DNA of 42,275 nt from an uncultured Mediterraneibacter sp. (lineage in GTDB: Bacteria; Bacillota; Clostridia; Lachnospirales; Lachnospiraceae), in the NCBI RefSeq assembly GCF_944377805.1, contig NZ_CALWFZ010000017.1, positions 1-42,275 of the forward strand. The letters run 5' to 3'. This document shows, piece after piece, positions 15,711-24,590 of this stretch. Position 1 is the first letter of the stretch, and every line of letters begins with the position of its first letter. The notes under the pieces are model-generated. The model did not search any database and was not told the origin of the DNA. It saw only the letters and a list, made by a program, of their open reading frames with translations. The translations under genes and the position numbers were made by a program.

Positions 15711-16597
15711 TATTCGTCACCTCCGCAATGTCCGCATCCGCCGTGATGTGTGTCTCCCTCCTGGAGTTTCAGCATCGCACGTCCCTCTGCTGTCTTATAA
15801 GTCTGGCTTCTCTTTATAGCCTGGTCAAAGTCCACGAGATGGCCGTCGAATTCCGGTCCGTCCACGCAGGCAAACTTGATCTCATCGCCTACCTGAAGAC
15901 GGCAGGCTCCGCACATCCCTGTACCGTCTACCATAATCGGATTCATGCTGACAATCGTCGGGATCTCCAGCTTCTTTGTGAGAATACAGACAAATTTCAT
16001 CATGATCATCGGTCCGATCGCCACGCAGACGTCATACTTCTCTCCACTGTTTACGAGCTCTTCTATCATAGTAGTAACCATGCCGGCATGTCCATATGTA
16101 CCATCATCTGTGCACGGATAATAATTCCCTGATACGGCCTCCATCTCCTTTTCAAGGATCAGCATGTCTTTTGTCTTAGCCCCAACAATTACATCTGCGT
16201 CGATTCCACGCTCATGAAGCCATTTTACCTGAGGATATACCGGTGCCGCGCCGACTCCGCCTGCCACGAAGAGCATCTTTTTATTTTTCAAAGTCTCAAT
16301 ATCCTCTTCTACGAATTCTGACGGACAGCCGAGAGGTCCTGTAAAATCACGGAAGTAATCGCCCTCTTTTAATCCGCCCATCTTCGTGGTAGACGCGCCG
16401 ACTTCCTGCACAACGATCGTGATCGTACCTGCTTCTCTATCATAATCGCAAATTGTAAGCGGAATTCGTTCGCCTTTTTCGTCCAATTTTACAATTACAA
16501 ACTGACCCGGCTGACAATGCTGTGCAACCCGGGGCGCATGTACATCCATCAGAAAAATCTTGTCGGCAAGCTTCTCTGCTTTCATTATCTGATACAT
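15710..16597 (-). CDS. nfnA: NfnA: FAD/[2Fe-2S] NADH-binding subunit
   Basis: 295 residues from the ATG at 16597, selected because TTAAGGAGGAAGACC precedes it; an ATG six codons earlier lacks a site. Ferredoxin-reductase-type FAD domain: ITIVVQEVGASTTKMG and FTGPLGCPSEF. NAD domain: LFVAGGVGAAPVYPQVKWL. A C-terminal [2Fe-2S] motif is MCGACRLQVGDEIKFACVDG, as in PyrK and SudB. NfnA holds the bifurcating or NADH-side flavin and cluster and pairs with NfnB. A terminal GGCGHCGGDE adds two extra cysteines. It shares one base with nfnB. A good vegetative promoter lies just upstream. Confidence 0.88.
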   Translation of the reverse strand: MYQIMKAEKLADKIFLMDVHAPRVAQHCQPGQFVIVKLDEKGERIPLTICDYDREAGTITIVVQEVGASTTKMGGLKEGDYFRDFTGPLGCPSEFVEEDIETLKNKKMLFVAGGVGAAPVYPQVKWLHERGIDADVIVGAKTKDMLILEKEMEAVSGNYYPCTDDGTYGHAGMVTTMIEELVNSGEKYDVCVAIGPMIMMKFVCILTKKLEIPTIVSMNPIMVDGTGMCGACRLQVGDEIKFACVDGPEFDGHLVDFDQAIKRSQTYKTAEGRAMLKLQEGDTHHGGCGHCGGDE

Positions 16598-16629
16598 GGT
16601 CTTCCTCCTTAACAAATCACTCTTTCAAT

Positions 16630-16658
16630 ATAATACGCCATAAATCCCTTAATAGCAA
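16630..16658 (-). promoter_or_regulatory. Vegetative promoter of nfnAB-alkD
   Basis: On the minus strand, TTGCTA (16653-16658) and TATTAT (16630-16635) are separated by 17 bases. The predicted start point is about 25 bases before the ribosome binding site of nfnA. It lies just past the alcohol dehydrogenase terminator. Confidence 0.55.
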
Positions 16659-16678
16659 GCTATTCTCCCATTCTTCCA

Positions 16679-16716
16679 GCAAAAAACAGAGGAGCCATCC
16701 TCAGATCGGATGGCTC
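16679..16716 (-). terminator. Terminator of the alcohol dehydrogenase gene
   Basis: A nine-base stem (GAGCCATCC, 16692-16700, with GGATGGCTC, 16708-16716) and a seven-base loop are followed on the minus strand by CTCTGTTTTTTG. It lies 30 bases after the alcohol dehydrogenase stop and separates it from the nfn promoter. Confidence 0.85.
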
Positions 16717-16745
16717 TCTTATTACACAGAAAATATTGATTTATC

Positions 16746-17927
16746 TTAGAAGTCAACTTCAGTACCGTAGTATGTACAGGTGAGAAGTTTCTCCATAGCG
16801 GCAGGATCGATCGGGCGCGGATTAGATCCCGTGCACGCATCGCCTACAGCGAGTTCCGCTATATGAGCAACTTTCTCTTTGAACTCATCCTCTTTGATGC
16901 CAAAATCTTTCAGCGTCTTCGGAATGTTGAGTTTTGCGTTAAACTCATTGATCTTCTCTCTCAGGCTGTTGATCAGAGCCTGTTCAGATGTTCCCTCAAG
17001 CCCCATTCTGCGGGCAATTTCAGCATAGCGACTTGCAGCGGAAGGATCTTTTGCGTTATATGCGATTACATACGGAAGGTAAATCGCATTAGCGCATCCG
17101 TGCGGAATATGTCCGGTCGAGAACGCCGCGCCCGTCTTATGAGCCATTGAGTGAACGATTCCGAGCAGAGCGTTGGAGAATGCCATTCCGGCAAGACACT
17201 GCGCGTAGTGCATCTGCTCTCTCGCTTCCATATTACAGTTATAAGATGCCGGAAGATAATCCAGTACCATTTCGATTGCCTGAAGCGCAAGCGGATCCGT
17301 AAACGGTCCATGAAGTGTGGATACATAGGCTTCAATCGCATGTGTCAGAGCATCCATACCTGTGTAGGCAACCTGTTTTACCGGAAGTCCGGTTACAAGA
17401 TCAGGATCAACGATGGCAACATCCGGGGTAATATTAAAGTCAGCAAGCGGATACTTAACTCCGGTCTGATAGTTCGTAATAACCGAAAACGCGGTAACCT
17501 CTGTCGCAGTTCCTGATGTAGACGGAATCGCAGCAAATTTTGCCTTTGTTCTCAGTTCCGGAAAATTAAACGGTGTACACAGATCCTCAAAAGACGTATC
17601 TGGATACTCGTAAAATGCCCACATCGCTTTCGCGGCATCGATCGGAGAACCTCCGCCCATAGATACGATCCAGTCCGGCTCAAATGCGCGCATTGCTTCA
17701 GCGCCTTTCATAACTGTCTCAACAGACGGATCGGGCTCAACGCCTTCAAATACTTCCACTTCCATTCCGGCTTCTTTCAGATAGTTTACAGCTTTATCAA
17801 GAAAGCCCTGACGTTTCATAGAACCGCCGCCTACGACAAGCATCGCTTTTGAGCCTTTTAAGTTCTTAAGTTCCTCTAAGCATCCTTTTCCATGATAAAT
17901 GTCTCTTGGTAAACAAAATCTGCTCAT
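16746..17927 (-). CDS. Iron-containing alcohol dehydrogenase (group III)
   Basis: 393 residues from the ATG at 17927. That ATG lies nine bases after AAAGGAG, whereas an ATG three codons earlier abuts the site. The NAD(P)-binding part has VVGGGSMKRQG and the GGGSPIDAAKAMW motif. The iron domain follows after PSTSGTATEVTAFSVI, with MAHKTGAAFSTGHIPHG and HGCANAIYLPYVIAYN supplying histidine ligands. It probably reduces an aldehyde to an alcohol with NAD(P)H and so disposes of reducing power in fermentation. The exact substrate (acetaldehyde, butyraldehyde or a diol aldehyde) is not readable. A Rex-box-like operator lies over the predicted transcription start, so regulation by the NADH/NAD+ ratio is likely. 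It has its own promoter and terminator and is monocistronic. Confidence 0.93.
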   Translation of the reverse strand: MSRFCLPRDIYHGKGCLEELKNLKGSKAMLVVGGGSMKRQGFLDKAVNYLKEAGMEVEVFEGVEPDPSVETVMKGAEAMRAFEPDWIVSMGGGSPIDAAKAMWAFYEYPDTSFEDLCTPFNFPELRTKAKFAAIPSTSGTATEVTAFSVITNYQTGVKYPLADFNITPDVAIVDPDLVTGLPVKQVAYTGMDALTHAIEAYVSTLHGPFTDPLALQAIEMVLDYLPASYNCNMEAREQMHYAQCLAGMAFSNALLGIVHSMAHKTGAAFSTGHIPHGCANAIYLPYVIAYNAKDPSAASRYAEIARRMGLEGTSEQALINSLREKINEFNAKLNIPKTLKDFGIKEDEFKEKVAHIAELAVGDACTGSNPRPIDPAAMEKLLTCTYYGTEVDF

Positions 17928-17949
17928 ATCCTGCATCTCCTTTACTATA

Positions 17950-18000
17950 TTGTTATTTTTTTAACACAGTTATTATAGCTCTGTTTCAATAAAAAAACAA
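17950..18000 (-). promoter_or_regulatory. Alcohol dehydrogenase promoter with Rex-box-like operator
   Basis: On the minus strand a promoter TTGTTT (17995-18000), 17-base spacer, TATAAT (17972-17977) is followed by GTGTTAAAAAAATAACAA (17950-17967). That 18-mer agrees with the clostridial Rex consensus TTGTTAA-N4-TTAACAA at 12 of the 14 defined positions, with near-symmetric halves. Its place just after the -10 box would block initiation. A rex gene lies about 14 kb away in the same window. The match is by eye. Confidence 0.6.
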
Positions 18001-18049
18001 CCCCTGTATTGTTAAAAATACATAAAGATTTAAAACAATACAAGAGTTG
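17991..18049 (-). terminator. Long-stem terminator of the zinc-ribbon/TPR gene
   Basis: The arms AACAATACAAGAGTTG (18034-18049) and CAACCCCTGTATTGTT (17998-18013) pair at 14 of 16 positions. On the minus strand the second arm is followed by TTTTTTTA. It lies 40 bases after the zinc-ribbon gene stop. The last arm overlaps the -35 region of the alcohol dehydrogenase promoter, so the terminator and the next promoter are packed together. Confidence 0.75.
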
Positions 18050-18088
18050 TATTTCCTGTTTTTTACAAATATTACACACCTGGTGTCA

Positions 18089-19393
18089 TCACTCTGAAGT
18101 CGTAATATAATTTCTTGTCGTTGCTTCCGTCGCTTTCCCATTCTGGTTATTTACCAGTATTGCGTTGAAGATCGTCCTGGTGCCTTCCGGCATGTCGACA
18201 GGACCGGTATACTGACTGGTTGATGACGATGACGGGTCCGGTGTGCTTCCATCCATCGTGTAATATGCTGTATAGCCATCCGGCACTGTGATTGTGATCT
18301 GAGTCGGCTCTGTATACTGTCCGGTAGAAGGAGTCACAGCCGGGGCATTCTCGATCGGGAACTCAATCGTGTAGGTTGCCGAAGATACCACACTTGGAAT
18401 TCCGTTTTCGTTGACCGCAATCGCCCGAATCTGTATTTCTCTTTCATCCTGCAAAAGAACAGGTTCGGTGTATCTTGTTCCGGTCGCCGCTGTCGGCTCT
18501 GTTCCGTCCATCGTGTAATAGATCTCTCCGCCGGTCTCGGAAGTAATTGTAATCTCCTGAACCTCACTGTATTTTCCCTCCTCGGGGCTCAGCGACGGAG
18601 CCGCCGAAACATATTCGGACACAGCATTGAGCACGCCTCTGTCTTCGCAGTTATTCAGGAGAACCGATACTTTTCCCGGCTGTTCTGTCTCCATATAGAA
18701 GTCAATTGCCGCCTGATAGAGCTCCGCATTCGTGGGCTGAGTCTCTATAGCTGATAAGAATACATTTTCAGCGCCTTCAAGATCATCCTGCTCAACGTAA
18801 ATCTGCGCATTTCCTGTATATGCATCCGGTCGGGATTCATCTTTTGAGATCGCTCTCTGAAAATAGTTCTCAGCAGCCGTATAATCCCCGCTTTGTATCG
18901 AGCGGTATCCCTTATTAATCATAGAGGTATAGGAATTCTGATATATGAGAACAATTCCCGCTATAATGATTGCCAGTATGACAAACATTGTAATTAAAAG
19001 ATTTCTTCTCTTACGTTTTGCCGCTTCCAGCCTTTTTTGCTGTCTTTGGCGGCGAAGTTCCCCTGTCCTGCGCACGTTTCCGGTGCCGGACGGTCTGGAT
19101 GGCTGCTCTGCTGTCCTGGAGGCGCGCCCGCCGCGTCCGTCTCTGATTCTGTTCATTTCCTCCCGGCTGAGCACTCTCGTAGAATTGACATTCTGATTCA
19201 TGTCAGCTCTTCTGTAGCTTCTGATGTCATCTGTCTGTATCTGACGGGTCGCTCCTTCTACAGATCCTTTTACCTCTCTTGTAAGGACGTCTTCCAGTGG
19301 ATTATAGTCCGGAACGATCTGTACTTCGGCTCCACATACGGGGCATACCACCTGATCATCCGGAAACTCTGCTCCACAATGAGTACATCTCAT
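18089..19393 (-). CDS. Zinc-ribbon membrane protein with TPR and two CHB_HEX_C repeats
   Basis: A 434-residue protein of clear but unusual architecture. Residues 3-20 form a zinc ribbon (MRCTHCGAEF, VCPVCGAEV). A basic, low-complexity cytoplasmic segment follows to about 130. One transmembrane helix is at about 134-156. Tetratricopeptide-like helices span about 160-260 (KGYRSIQSGDYTAAENYFQ, PDAYTGNAQIYVEQDDLEGA). Two chitobiase/hexosaminidase C-terminal-type beta domains come last, each with the YYTMDGTEPT or YYTMDGSTPD signature (about 268-345 and 350-430). Enzymatic residues are not seen. The TPR and CHB_HEX parts would lie outside the membrane, so a cell-wall or envelope scaffold is plausible. 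It begins 11 bases after folD with TTAGGAGG, so it is co-transcribed with fhs-folD. Confidence 0.85.
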   Translation of the reverse strand: MRCTHCGAEFPDDQVVCPVCGAEVQIVPDYNPLEDVLTREVKGSVEGATRQIQTDDIRSYRRADMNQNVNSTRVLSREEMNRIRDGRGGRASRTAEQPSRPSGTGNVRRTGELRRQRQQKRLEAAKRKRRNLLITMFVILAIIIAGIVLIYQNSYTSMINKGYRSIQSGDYTAAENYFQRAISKDESRPDAYTGNAQIYVEQDDLEGAENVFLSAIETQPTNAELYQAAIDFYMETEQPGKVSVLLNNCEDRGVLNAVSEYVSAAPSLSPEEGKYSEVQEITITSETGGEIYYTMDGTEPTAATGTRYTEPVLLQDEREIQIRAIAVNENGIPSVVSSATYTIEFPIENAPAVTPSTGQYTEPTQITITVPDGYTAYYTMDGSTPDPSSSSTSQYTGPVDMPEGTRTIFNAILVNNQNGKATEATTRNYITTSE

Positions 19394-19404
19394 GGTTATT
19401 CCTC

Positions 19405-20244
19405 CTAAGTACGTATCGTTTCAACACAATTATTCATCAGCATCGCAATTGTCATGGGCCCCACACCGCCCGGAACCGGAGTGATTGCTGATGTGTGAGG
19501 CTCAACGTCCGCGAAATCCACATCGCCGCAGAGGCGATTATTCTCATCTCTGTGCATTCCCACATCAATGACTACCGCCCCTTCCTTCACATAATCAGAA
19601 GTGATAAACCTTCTCTTTCCAATTGCAACTATCAGAATATCGGCTCTTTTCGCCACTTCTTTCAGATTTTCTGTTCTGGAATGCGCAACGGTCACAGTTC
19701 CGTTTTCGCGCAGGAGGAGAGCCGCCATCGGTTTTCCCACAATATTGCTTCTTCCGATGATCACACATTCCTTTCCTTCTATCCCTATGCCGGAGCGTTT
19801 CAGAAGCTGGATAATACCGGCAGGGGTACAGGAGAGGAATCCATCCTCTCCAATCCAGAGGCGTCCCACACTGACAGGATGAAATCCGTCCACATCCTTT
19901 TCGGGAGATATGCTCCGTATGATCCGGTCCTCATCAATATGATCCGGAAGCGGGAGCTGGACAAGTATCCCGTTCACACTGTCATCCCGATTGAGTTGTT
20001 CCACAAGTGAAACAAGTTCCTCCTCTGTCGTTTTCTCCGGCAGTTCAAAGGATCTGGATTCGATTCCGATATATGCGCACGCCTTCTTTTTGTTATTAAC
20101 ATAGACCGCGGAGGCCGGATCGTCTCCAACCTGCACGACCGCAAGACAGGCTTTCTGTCCGAGAGCCCCAAGCTTCTCTACTTCTTCTTTCAGCTCATCT
20201 TTTATCTGCTTTGAAATCTGTTTTCCATCAATTAACTGCGACAT
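19405..20244 (-). CDS. folD: FolD: methylenetetrahydrofolate dehydrogenase / methenyl-THF cyclohydrolase
   Basis: 279 residues, standard FolD length. The N-terminal catalytic domain has VGDDPASAVYVNNKKKACAY with the active-site Tyr and Lys, followed by GILVQLPLPDHI. The dinucleotide-binding domain has CVIIGRSNIVGKPMAALLL and the closing TPVPGGVGPMTIAMLMNN. It interconverts 5,10-methylene-, methenyl- and 10-formyl-THF with NADP(H). It follows fhs by 16 bases; with it, formate can be carried to methylene-THF for purine, thymidylate and methionine supply. Confidence 0.97.
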   Translation of the reverse strand: MSQLIDGKQISKQIKDELKEEVEKLGALGQKACLAVVQVGDDPASAVYVNNKKKACAYIGIESRSFELPEKTTEEELVSLVEQLNRDDSVNGILVQLPLPDHIDEDRIIRSISPEKDVDGFHPVSVGRLWIGEDGFLSCTPAGIIQLLKRSGIGIEGKECVIIGRSNIVGKPMAALLLRENGTVTVAHSRTENLKEVAKRADILIVAIGKRRFITSDYVKEGAVVIDVGMHRDENNRLCGDVDFADVEPHTSAITPVPGGVGPMTIAMLMNNCVETIRT

Positions 20245-20260
20245 TGATTTCTCCTTCTAT

Positions 20261-21931
20261 TTAAAACAGTCCTGTGATCTTCCCGTCCTCTGTGACATCG
20301 ATTCCATTCGCTGCCGGAACCTTCGGAAGTCCGGGCATTGTCATCACAGCTCCGGTAAGCACAACCACGAAGCCTGCTCCCGCGCTCACATATACTTCCC
20401 TGATGTGAATATTAAATCCACGGGGACGACCAAGTTTTTTCGCGTCATCTGACAGAGAATACTGATTCTTTGCCATACATACGGGAAATGTTCCAAAGCC
20501 CAGCGCCTCAATGCGGTCAATCTGCTTCTGAGCGGCAGGCTCATATACAACACCGTCCGCTCCGTATACTTCTTTCGCCACTTTTTCGATCTTTTCGCGG
20601 ATTGAAAGCCCATCCTCATACAGTGGATGGAAATTGCTCGTTTTGTGTTCCAGAGTATCCAGAACTTTTTCAGCAAGGGCGATCCCGCCCTCGCCGCCTT
20701 TCTCCCACACTTCGGACAGGGCAAACTCACAGCCTCTCTCCTCGCAGAATTTTCGGATAAACTCATTCTCCGCTTCAGTGTCTGTTACGAAAGAGTTGAG
20801 CGTCACAATTACAGGAACTCCGTATTTCTGAATATTTTCGATATGTTTTTCGAGGTTAACAATTCCTTTTTCCAGAGCCTCGAGATCTTCTTTCGCAAGG
20901 TCGCCCTTGGCAACGCCTCCATTATACTTCAAAGCCCTTACTGTTGCAACTAAAACGACCGCATCTGGCTTAAGACCTGCCATGCGGCATTTGATGTCAA
21001 AGAATTTCTCAGCGCCCAGATCCGCGCCGAATCCGGCTTCCGTGATCGCAATATCGCTGAGTTTAAGCGCCATTTTCGTGGCTCTGACGCTGTTGCATCC
21101 ATGTGCGATATTCGCAAACGGTCCTCCGTGTACAAGAGCGGGGGTATGTTCCAGTGTCTGGATGATATTCGGTTTTATCGCGTCTTTTAAAAGCGCTGTC
21201 ATAGCGCCTGTTGCTTTGAGGTCATCGGCTGTGACTGGCTCGCCGCTGAAATTATAAGCCACGACAATCCTGCCCAGTCGCTTCTTCAGGTCAGCGAGGT
21301 CATCAGCAAGACAGAGAATCGCCATGATCTCAGATGCAACAGTGATAACAAAATGATCCTCACGAACCATACCATCCATTTTATTGCCCAGCCCTACAAC
21401 GACGTTACGCAGTACGCGGTCATTCATATCGACGCAGCGTTTCCAGACAACCTGCCTCGGATCAATACCAAGTTCATTTCCCTGCTGAATATGATTGTCA
21501 AGCATTGCTGCCAGAAGATTATTCGCTGAAGTAATAGCATGGAAGTCTCCGGTAAAATGCAGGTTGAGATCCTCCATCGGCACTACCTGTGCATATCCGC
21601 CTCCCGCGGCGCCTCCTTTGATGCCGAAGCAAGGCCCCAGTGAAGGCTCTCTGAGCGCGATCAGCGCCTTCTTATTGAGTTTTGCCATCGCTTCCCCAAG
21701 ACCTACCGTTGTAGTTGTTTTCCCCTCTCCTGCGGGCGTCGGATTGATCGCTGTTACAAGAACAAGTTTTCCGTCTTCATTATCTTTAATCTTTTCCCAC
21801 AGATCGTCTGAGAGTTTTGCCTTATATTTTCCGTAAAACTCCAGCTCATCCCCGTCAATGCCGATTTTCGCGGCGACATCTTTTATATGTTCAAGCGTTG
21901 CTTCCTGTGCGATCTCAATATCTGTCTTCAT
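20261..21931 (-). CDS. fhs: Formate-tetrahydrofolate ligase
   Basis: 556 residues, the typical Fhs length. The ATP site is [18 protein letters not shown] near residue 65, followed by [20 protein letters not shown]. The closing region is [20 protein letters not shown]. It makes 10-formyl-THF from formate, ATP and THF. The ribosome binding site AGAGGAGG precedes ATG. It follows ftsK by 47 bases with no hairpin between. No acetogenesis genes are present, so a biosynthetic or formate-scavenging role is as likely as a Wood-Ljungdahl role. Confidence 0.98.
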   Translation of the reverse strand: MKTDIEIAQEATLEHIKDVAAKIGIDGDELEFYGKYKAKLSDDLWEKIKDNEDGKLVLVTAINPTPAGEGKTTTTVGLGEAMAKLNKKALIALREPSLGPCFGIKGGAAGGGYAQVVPMEDLNLHFTGDFHAITSANNLLAAMLDNHIQQGNELGIDPRQVVWKRCVDMNDRVLRNVVVGLGNKMDGMVREDHFVITVASEIMAILCLADDLADLKKRLGRIVVAYNFSGEPVTADDLKATGAMTALLKDAIKPNIIQTLEHTPALVHGGPFANIAHGCNSVRATKMALKLSDIAITEAGFGADLGAEKFFDIKCRMAGLKPDAVVLVATVRALKYNGGVAKGDLAKEDLEALEKGIVNLEKHIENIQKYGVPVIVTLNSFVTDTEAENEFIRKFCEERGCEFALSEVWEKGGEGGIALAEKVLDTLEHKTSNFHPLYEDGLSIREKIEKVAKEVYGADGVVYEPAAQKQIDRIEALGFGTFPVCMAKNQYSLSDDAKKLGRPRGFNIHIREVYVSAGAGFVVVLTGAVMTMPGLPKVPAANGIDVTEDGKITGLF

Positions 21932-21978
21932 ATTTATTTCTTTCCTCCTCTGCTGCTATATCATTATCTGTCCTGAGT

Positions 21979-24525
21979 CTATTGCTGGCTGCTGCTCAGA
22001 TATTCTTCAAATTCTTCTTTTGTCATAAGAACTTTCCGGGGCTTCGTGCCCTCCTCCGGTCCGACAACACCTGCCTCCGCAAGCTGGTCCATAATGCGGG
22101 CCGCTCTGTTAAATCCAATCTTGAACATCCGCTGAAGCATCCCGATGGACGCCTTTTCTTTATCAATAATCAGCTTTCCCGCATCGGCAAAATATGTATC
22201 TTTGTCATCTCCTGTCTCCGATGACGCTGAGCCGTCCGAAACAGGTATGTTCGTATTCATATGTTCTTCCAGTTCGTCATTGTAAGCCGTACCGGCATTA
22301 TTCTTAAGAAGATAGTCTACCACATCCTGAACTTCCTTATCTGATACAAAGGATCCCTGCACACGCACAGGTTTCGGATAACCGGACGGGTAAAATAGCA
22401 TATCTCCTTTTCCGAGAAGTTTTTCGGCCCCGTTCATATCAATAATCGTCCTCGAATCCACCCCTGACGAAACAGAGAATGCGATTCTGGACGGCATGTT
22501 CGCTTTGATCAGTCCCGTGATAACATTGACCGAAGGTCGCTGTGTTGCCAGAACAAGGTGAAGTCCCGCGGCCCGGGCCAGCTGTGCCAGTCGGCAGATT
22601 GCGCCTTCGACCTCTCCGGGAGCAACCATCATAAGGTCCGCCAGCTCATCGATGATAATAACAATCTGGGGAAGCTTTTTCTGGTTTTCCTCACCGGTTT
22701 CCCCTCGCTCGACCTTTGCGTTGAATCCCTTTAAATCTCTTACATTGTATTCCGCAAACAGCTTATAGCGTTTCTCCATCTCAACCACTGCCCAGTTCAG
22801 AGCGCCGGCAGCCTTCTTCGGATCTGTCACGACAGGAATCATAAGGTGCGGAATTCCATTATATACACTTAGTTCCACGACCTTCGGATCTACAAGAAGC
22901 AACTTTACTTCTTCCGGGTCGGACTTATAGATAATACTCATAATCAGCGTATTGATGCAGACTGATTTACCGGAACCTGTCGCGCCAGCCACAAGCAGAT
23001 GCGGCATCTTGGCAATATCGGCTACAACGACCTTCCCCGCAATATCTTTGCCCACTGCAAATGTAATCGGAGATGTGCTGTTTTTAAATTCTGCAGACTC
23101 TAAGAGATCCCGGAGCATAACCGCCGTATTTTCTTTGTTTGGCACTTCGATTCCCACGGCAGCCTTCCCCGGAATGGGCGCCTCGATCCTCAGGTCAGCC
23201 ACTGCCAGGTTGAGCTTTATGTCATCGGCAAGTCCTACGATTCTGCTTACTTTCACACCCTGTTCCGGCTGCAGTTCATACCGGGTAACGGATGGACCGC
23301 AGCTCGCGTTAGTCACATGGACGCCCACTCCAAAGTTCTGTAGAGTCTGCTCTAATTTGAGAGCGGTTGCCCTCAGATGTGAATCCGAATCTCCGCCGCT
23401 CTTTTTCCCCCGTTTGAGAAGGCTGAGAGGCGGAGTATGATATATGTTCTTTTCCTGCTCCTGTTCCATCTGCTCTGCCTGGGCAGCGACATTCTCCGTC
23501 TCTGCCGAGACGATAGCCGCCTCCTGGGCTTTGCTGCGCTTTTTCTTGGGAAGTGCTTCTAAGCCCCCCTCATCTGAAGACTGGGCCCGAGGCGTCTCAT
23601 CCGTCTCGCACCTGTCCTCTGACAGAATGGGATTTTCCGCCGGCTGCGCTTCTGCTGACTCTGCCGGCTCCGCGCGGTTTATCACGAAAGAATCCTGCGC
23701 GCTTACGCTTTGATATTCATTCACAGGCGCATCCTCCGGGCGCAGTTCATAGATGTCCGGTGATTTGCGTTTCTTCCCATTTCCAGCCGGGCTTTCTACG
23801 CCAAGTGTTGTGGCAAAAGAAACGCCGGAGACTTTTCTGTCTTTTCTCTTTTCTTTTTTCTCCGCTCTCTCCGCCCTTGCCGCGGCGTTTTTCTGTCTGT
23901 TCTCTTCTCTCTTCTGAGCTCTGATCACTGCCGTCTCCTGACGGTGCTTTTTCGCGTCTTCATATGCCTCCCGGCTCCTGCGTCCAATCGGCGCAAGCAG
24001 AGACTTCTCTGTCACAAGTATCAGACAGATAACCGAAAAAATCACGAGCACCACATACGTTCCCGCCACTCCGATCAAAGGGCATAAAAGACTGACCAGG
24101 CAGCCTCCCGTAAGACCGCCTGCATTTCTGTGTTCGCTCGCCTCTCTGTAATAAGAAAGCAAAGACGCCCCCGGCGTATAAGAGTTAAAAATCAGCTCCA
24201 GAATCGCTGTTATCAGCAGAAATAAAACTACTGCCGCCGCGATTTTAATATAGGCATGGGTGTTTCCTCTGTTTGAAACAAGGAATGCCGCAAGTGCGAA
24301 TAATACAAATGGCAACACATACGCCATAAAACCAAATAGTCCGAAAAATACGGATGAGACCGCCTCCCCCACGATTCCTCCGATGCCAAAGTTGCTGAGC
24401 ACAAGCAGAATACATACCGCAAGTGATACGAGTATGACAATCTCCCCTCTAAGCTCCGTGCCCTGCTGTGATTTTTTTGGTCTGCCTTTAGAATTCTTAC
24501 TGCGTTTTGTCTGTTTAGCAGCCAT
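21979..24525 (-). CDS. ftsK: FtsK/SpoIIIE-type DNA translocase
   Basis: 848 residues. The N-terminus is basic and is followed by about four transmembrane helices (about residues 28-190). A charged, low-complexity linker runs to about 360. The motor domain has Walker A AGATGSGKSVCINTLIMSI near residue 517, Walker B IVIIIDELADLMM, and ATQRPSVNVITGLIKANMPS. The winged-helix gamma domain (about 780-845) has KEKASIGMLQRMFKIGFNRA and reads the orienting sequences. It pumps chromosomal DNA through the division or sporulation septum. Which of the two jobs (FtsK or SpoIIIE) it serves cannot be told from sequence. It has its own good promoter overlapping the tepA-like stop. Confidence 0.95.
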   Translation of the reverse strand: MAAKQTKRSKNSKGRPKKSQQGTELRGEIVILVSLAVCILLVLSNFGIGGIVGEAVSSVFFGLFGFMAYVLPFVLFALAAFLVSNRGNTHAYIKIAAAVVLFLLITAILELIFNSYTPGASLLSYYREASEHRNAGGLTGGCLVSLLCPLIGVAGTYVVLVIFSVICLILVTEKSLLAPIGRRSREAYEDAKKHRQETAVIRAQKREENRQKNAAARAERAEKKEKRKDRKVSGVSFATTLGVESPAGNGKKRKSPDIYELRPEDAPVNEYQSVSAQDSFVINRAEPAESAEAQPAENPILSEDRCETDETPRAQSSDEGGLEALPKKKRSKAQEAAIVSAETENVAAQAEQMEQEQEKNIYHTPPLSLLKRGKKSGGDSDSHLRATALKLEQTLQNFGVGVHVTNASCGPSVTRYELQPEQGVKVSRIVGLADDIKLNLAVADLRIEAPIPGKAAVGIEVPNKENTAVMLRDLLESAEFKNSTSPITFAVGKDIAGKVVVADIAKMPHLLVAGATGSGKSVCINTLIMSIIYKSDPEEVKLLLVDPKVVELSVYNGIPHLMIPVVTDPKKAAGALNWAVVEMEKRYKLFAEYNVRDLKGFNAKVERGETGEENQKKLPQIVIIIDELADLMMVAPGEVEGAICRLAQLARAAGLHLVLATQRPSVNVITGLIKANMPSRIAFSVSSGVDSRTIIDMNGAEKLLGKGDMLFYPSGYPKPVRVQGSFVSDKEVQDVVDYLLKNNAGTAYNDELEEHMNTNIPVSDGSASSETGDDKDTYFADAGKLIIDKEKASIGMLQRMFKIGFNRAARIMDQLAEAGVVGPEEGTKPRKVLMTKEEFEEYLSSSQQ

Positions 24526-24561
24526 ATAATTCCCCCTTGATAATTAAACATACTACGGTTT

Positions 24562-24590
24562 AGTATATCATCATTTGAAAAACATGTCAT
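24562..24590 (-). promoter_or_regulatory. Vegetative promoter of ftsK (and fhs-folD)
   Basis: On the minus strand ATGACA (24585-24590) and TATACT (24562-24567) are 17 bases apart, each one mismatch from consensus. The -35 box touches the stop codon of the tepA-like gene. Confidence 0.6.
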
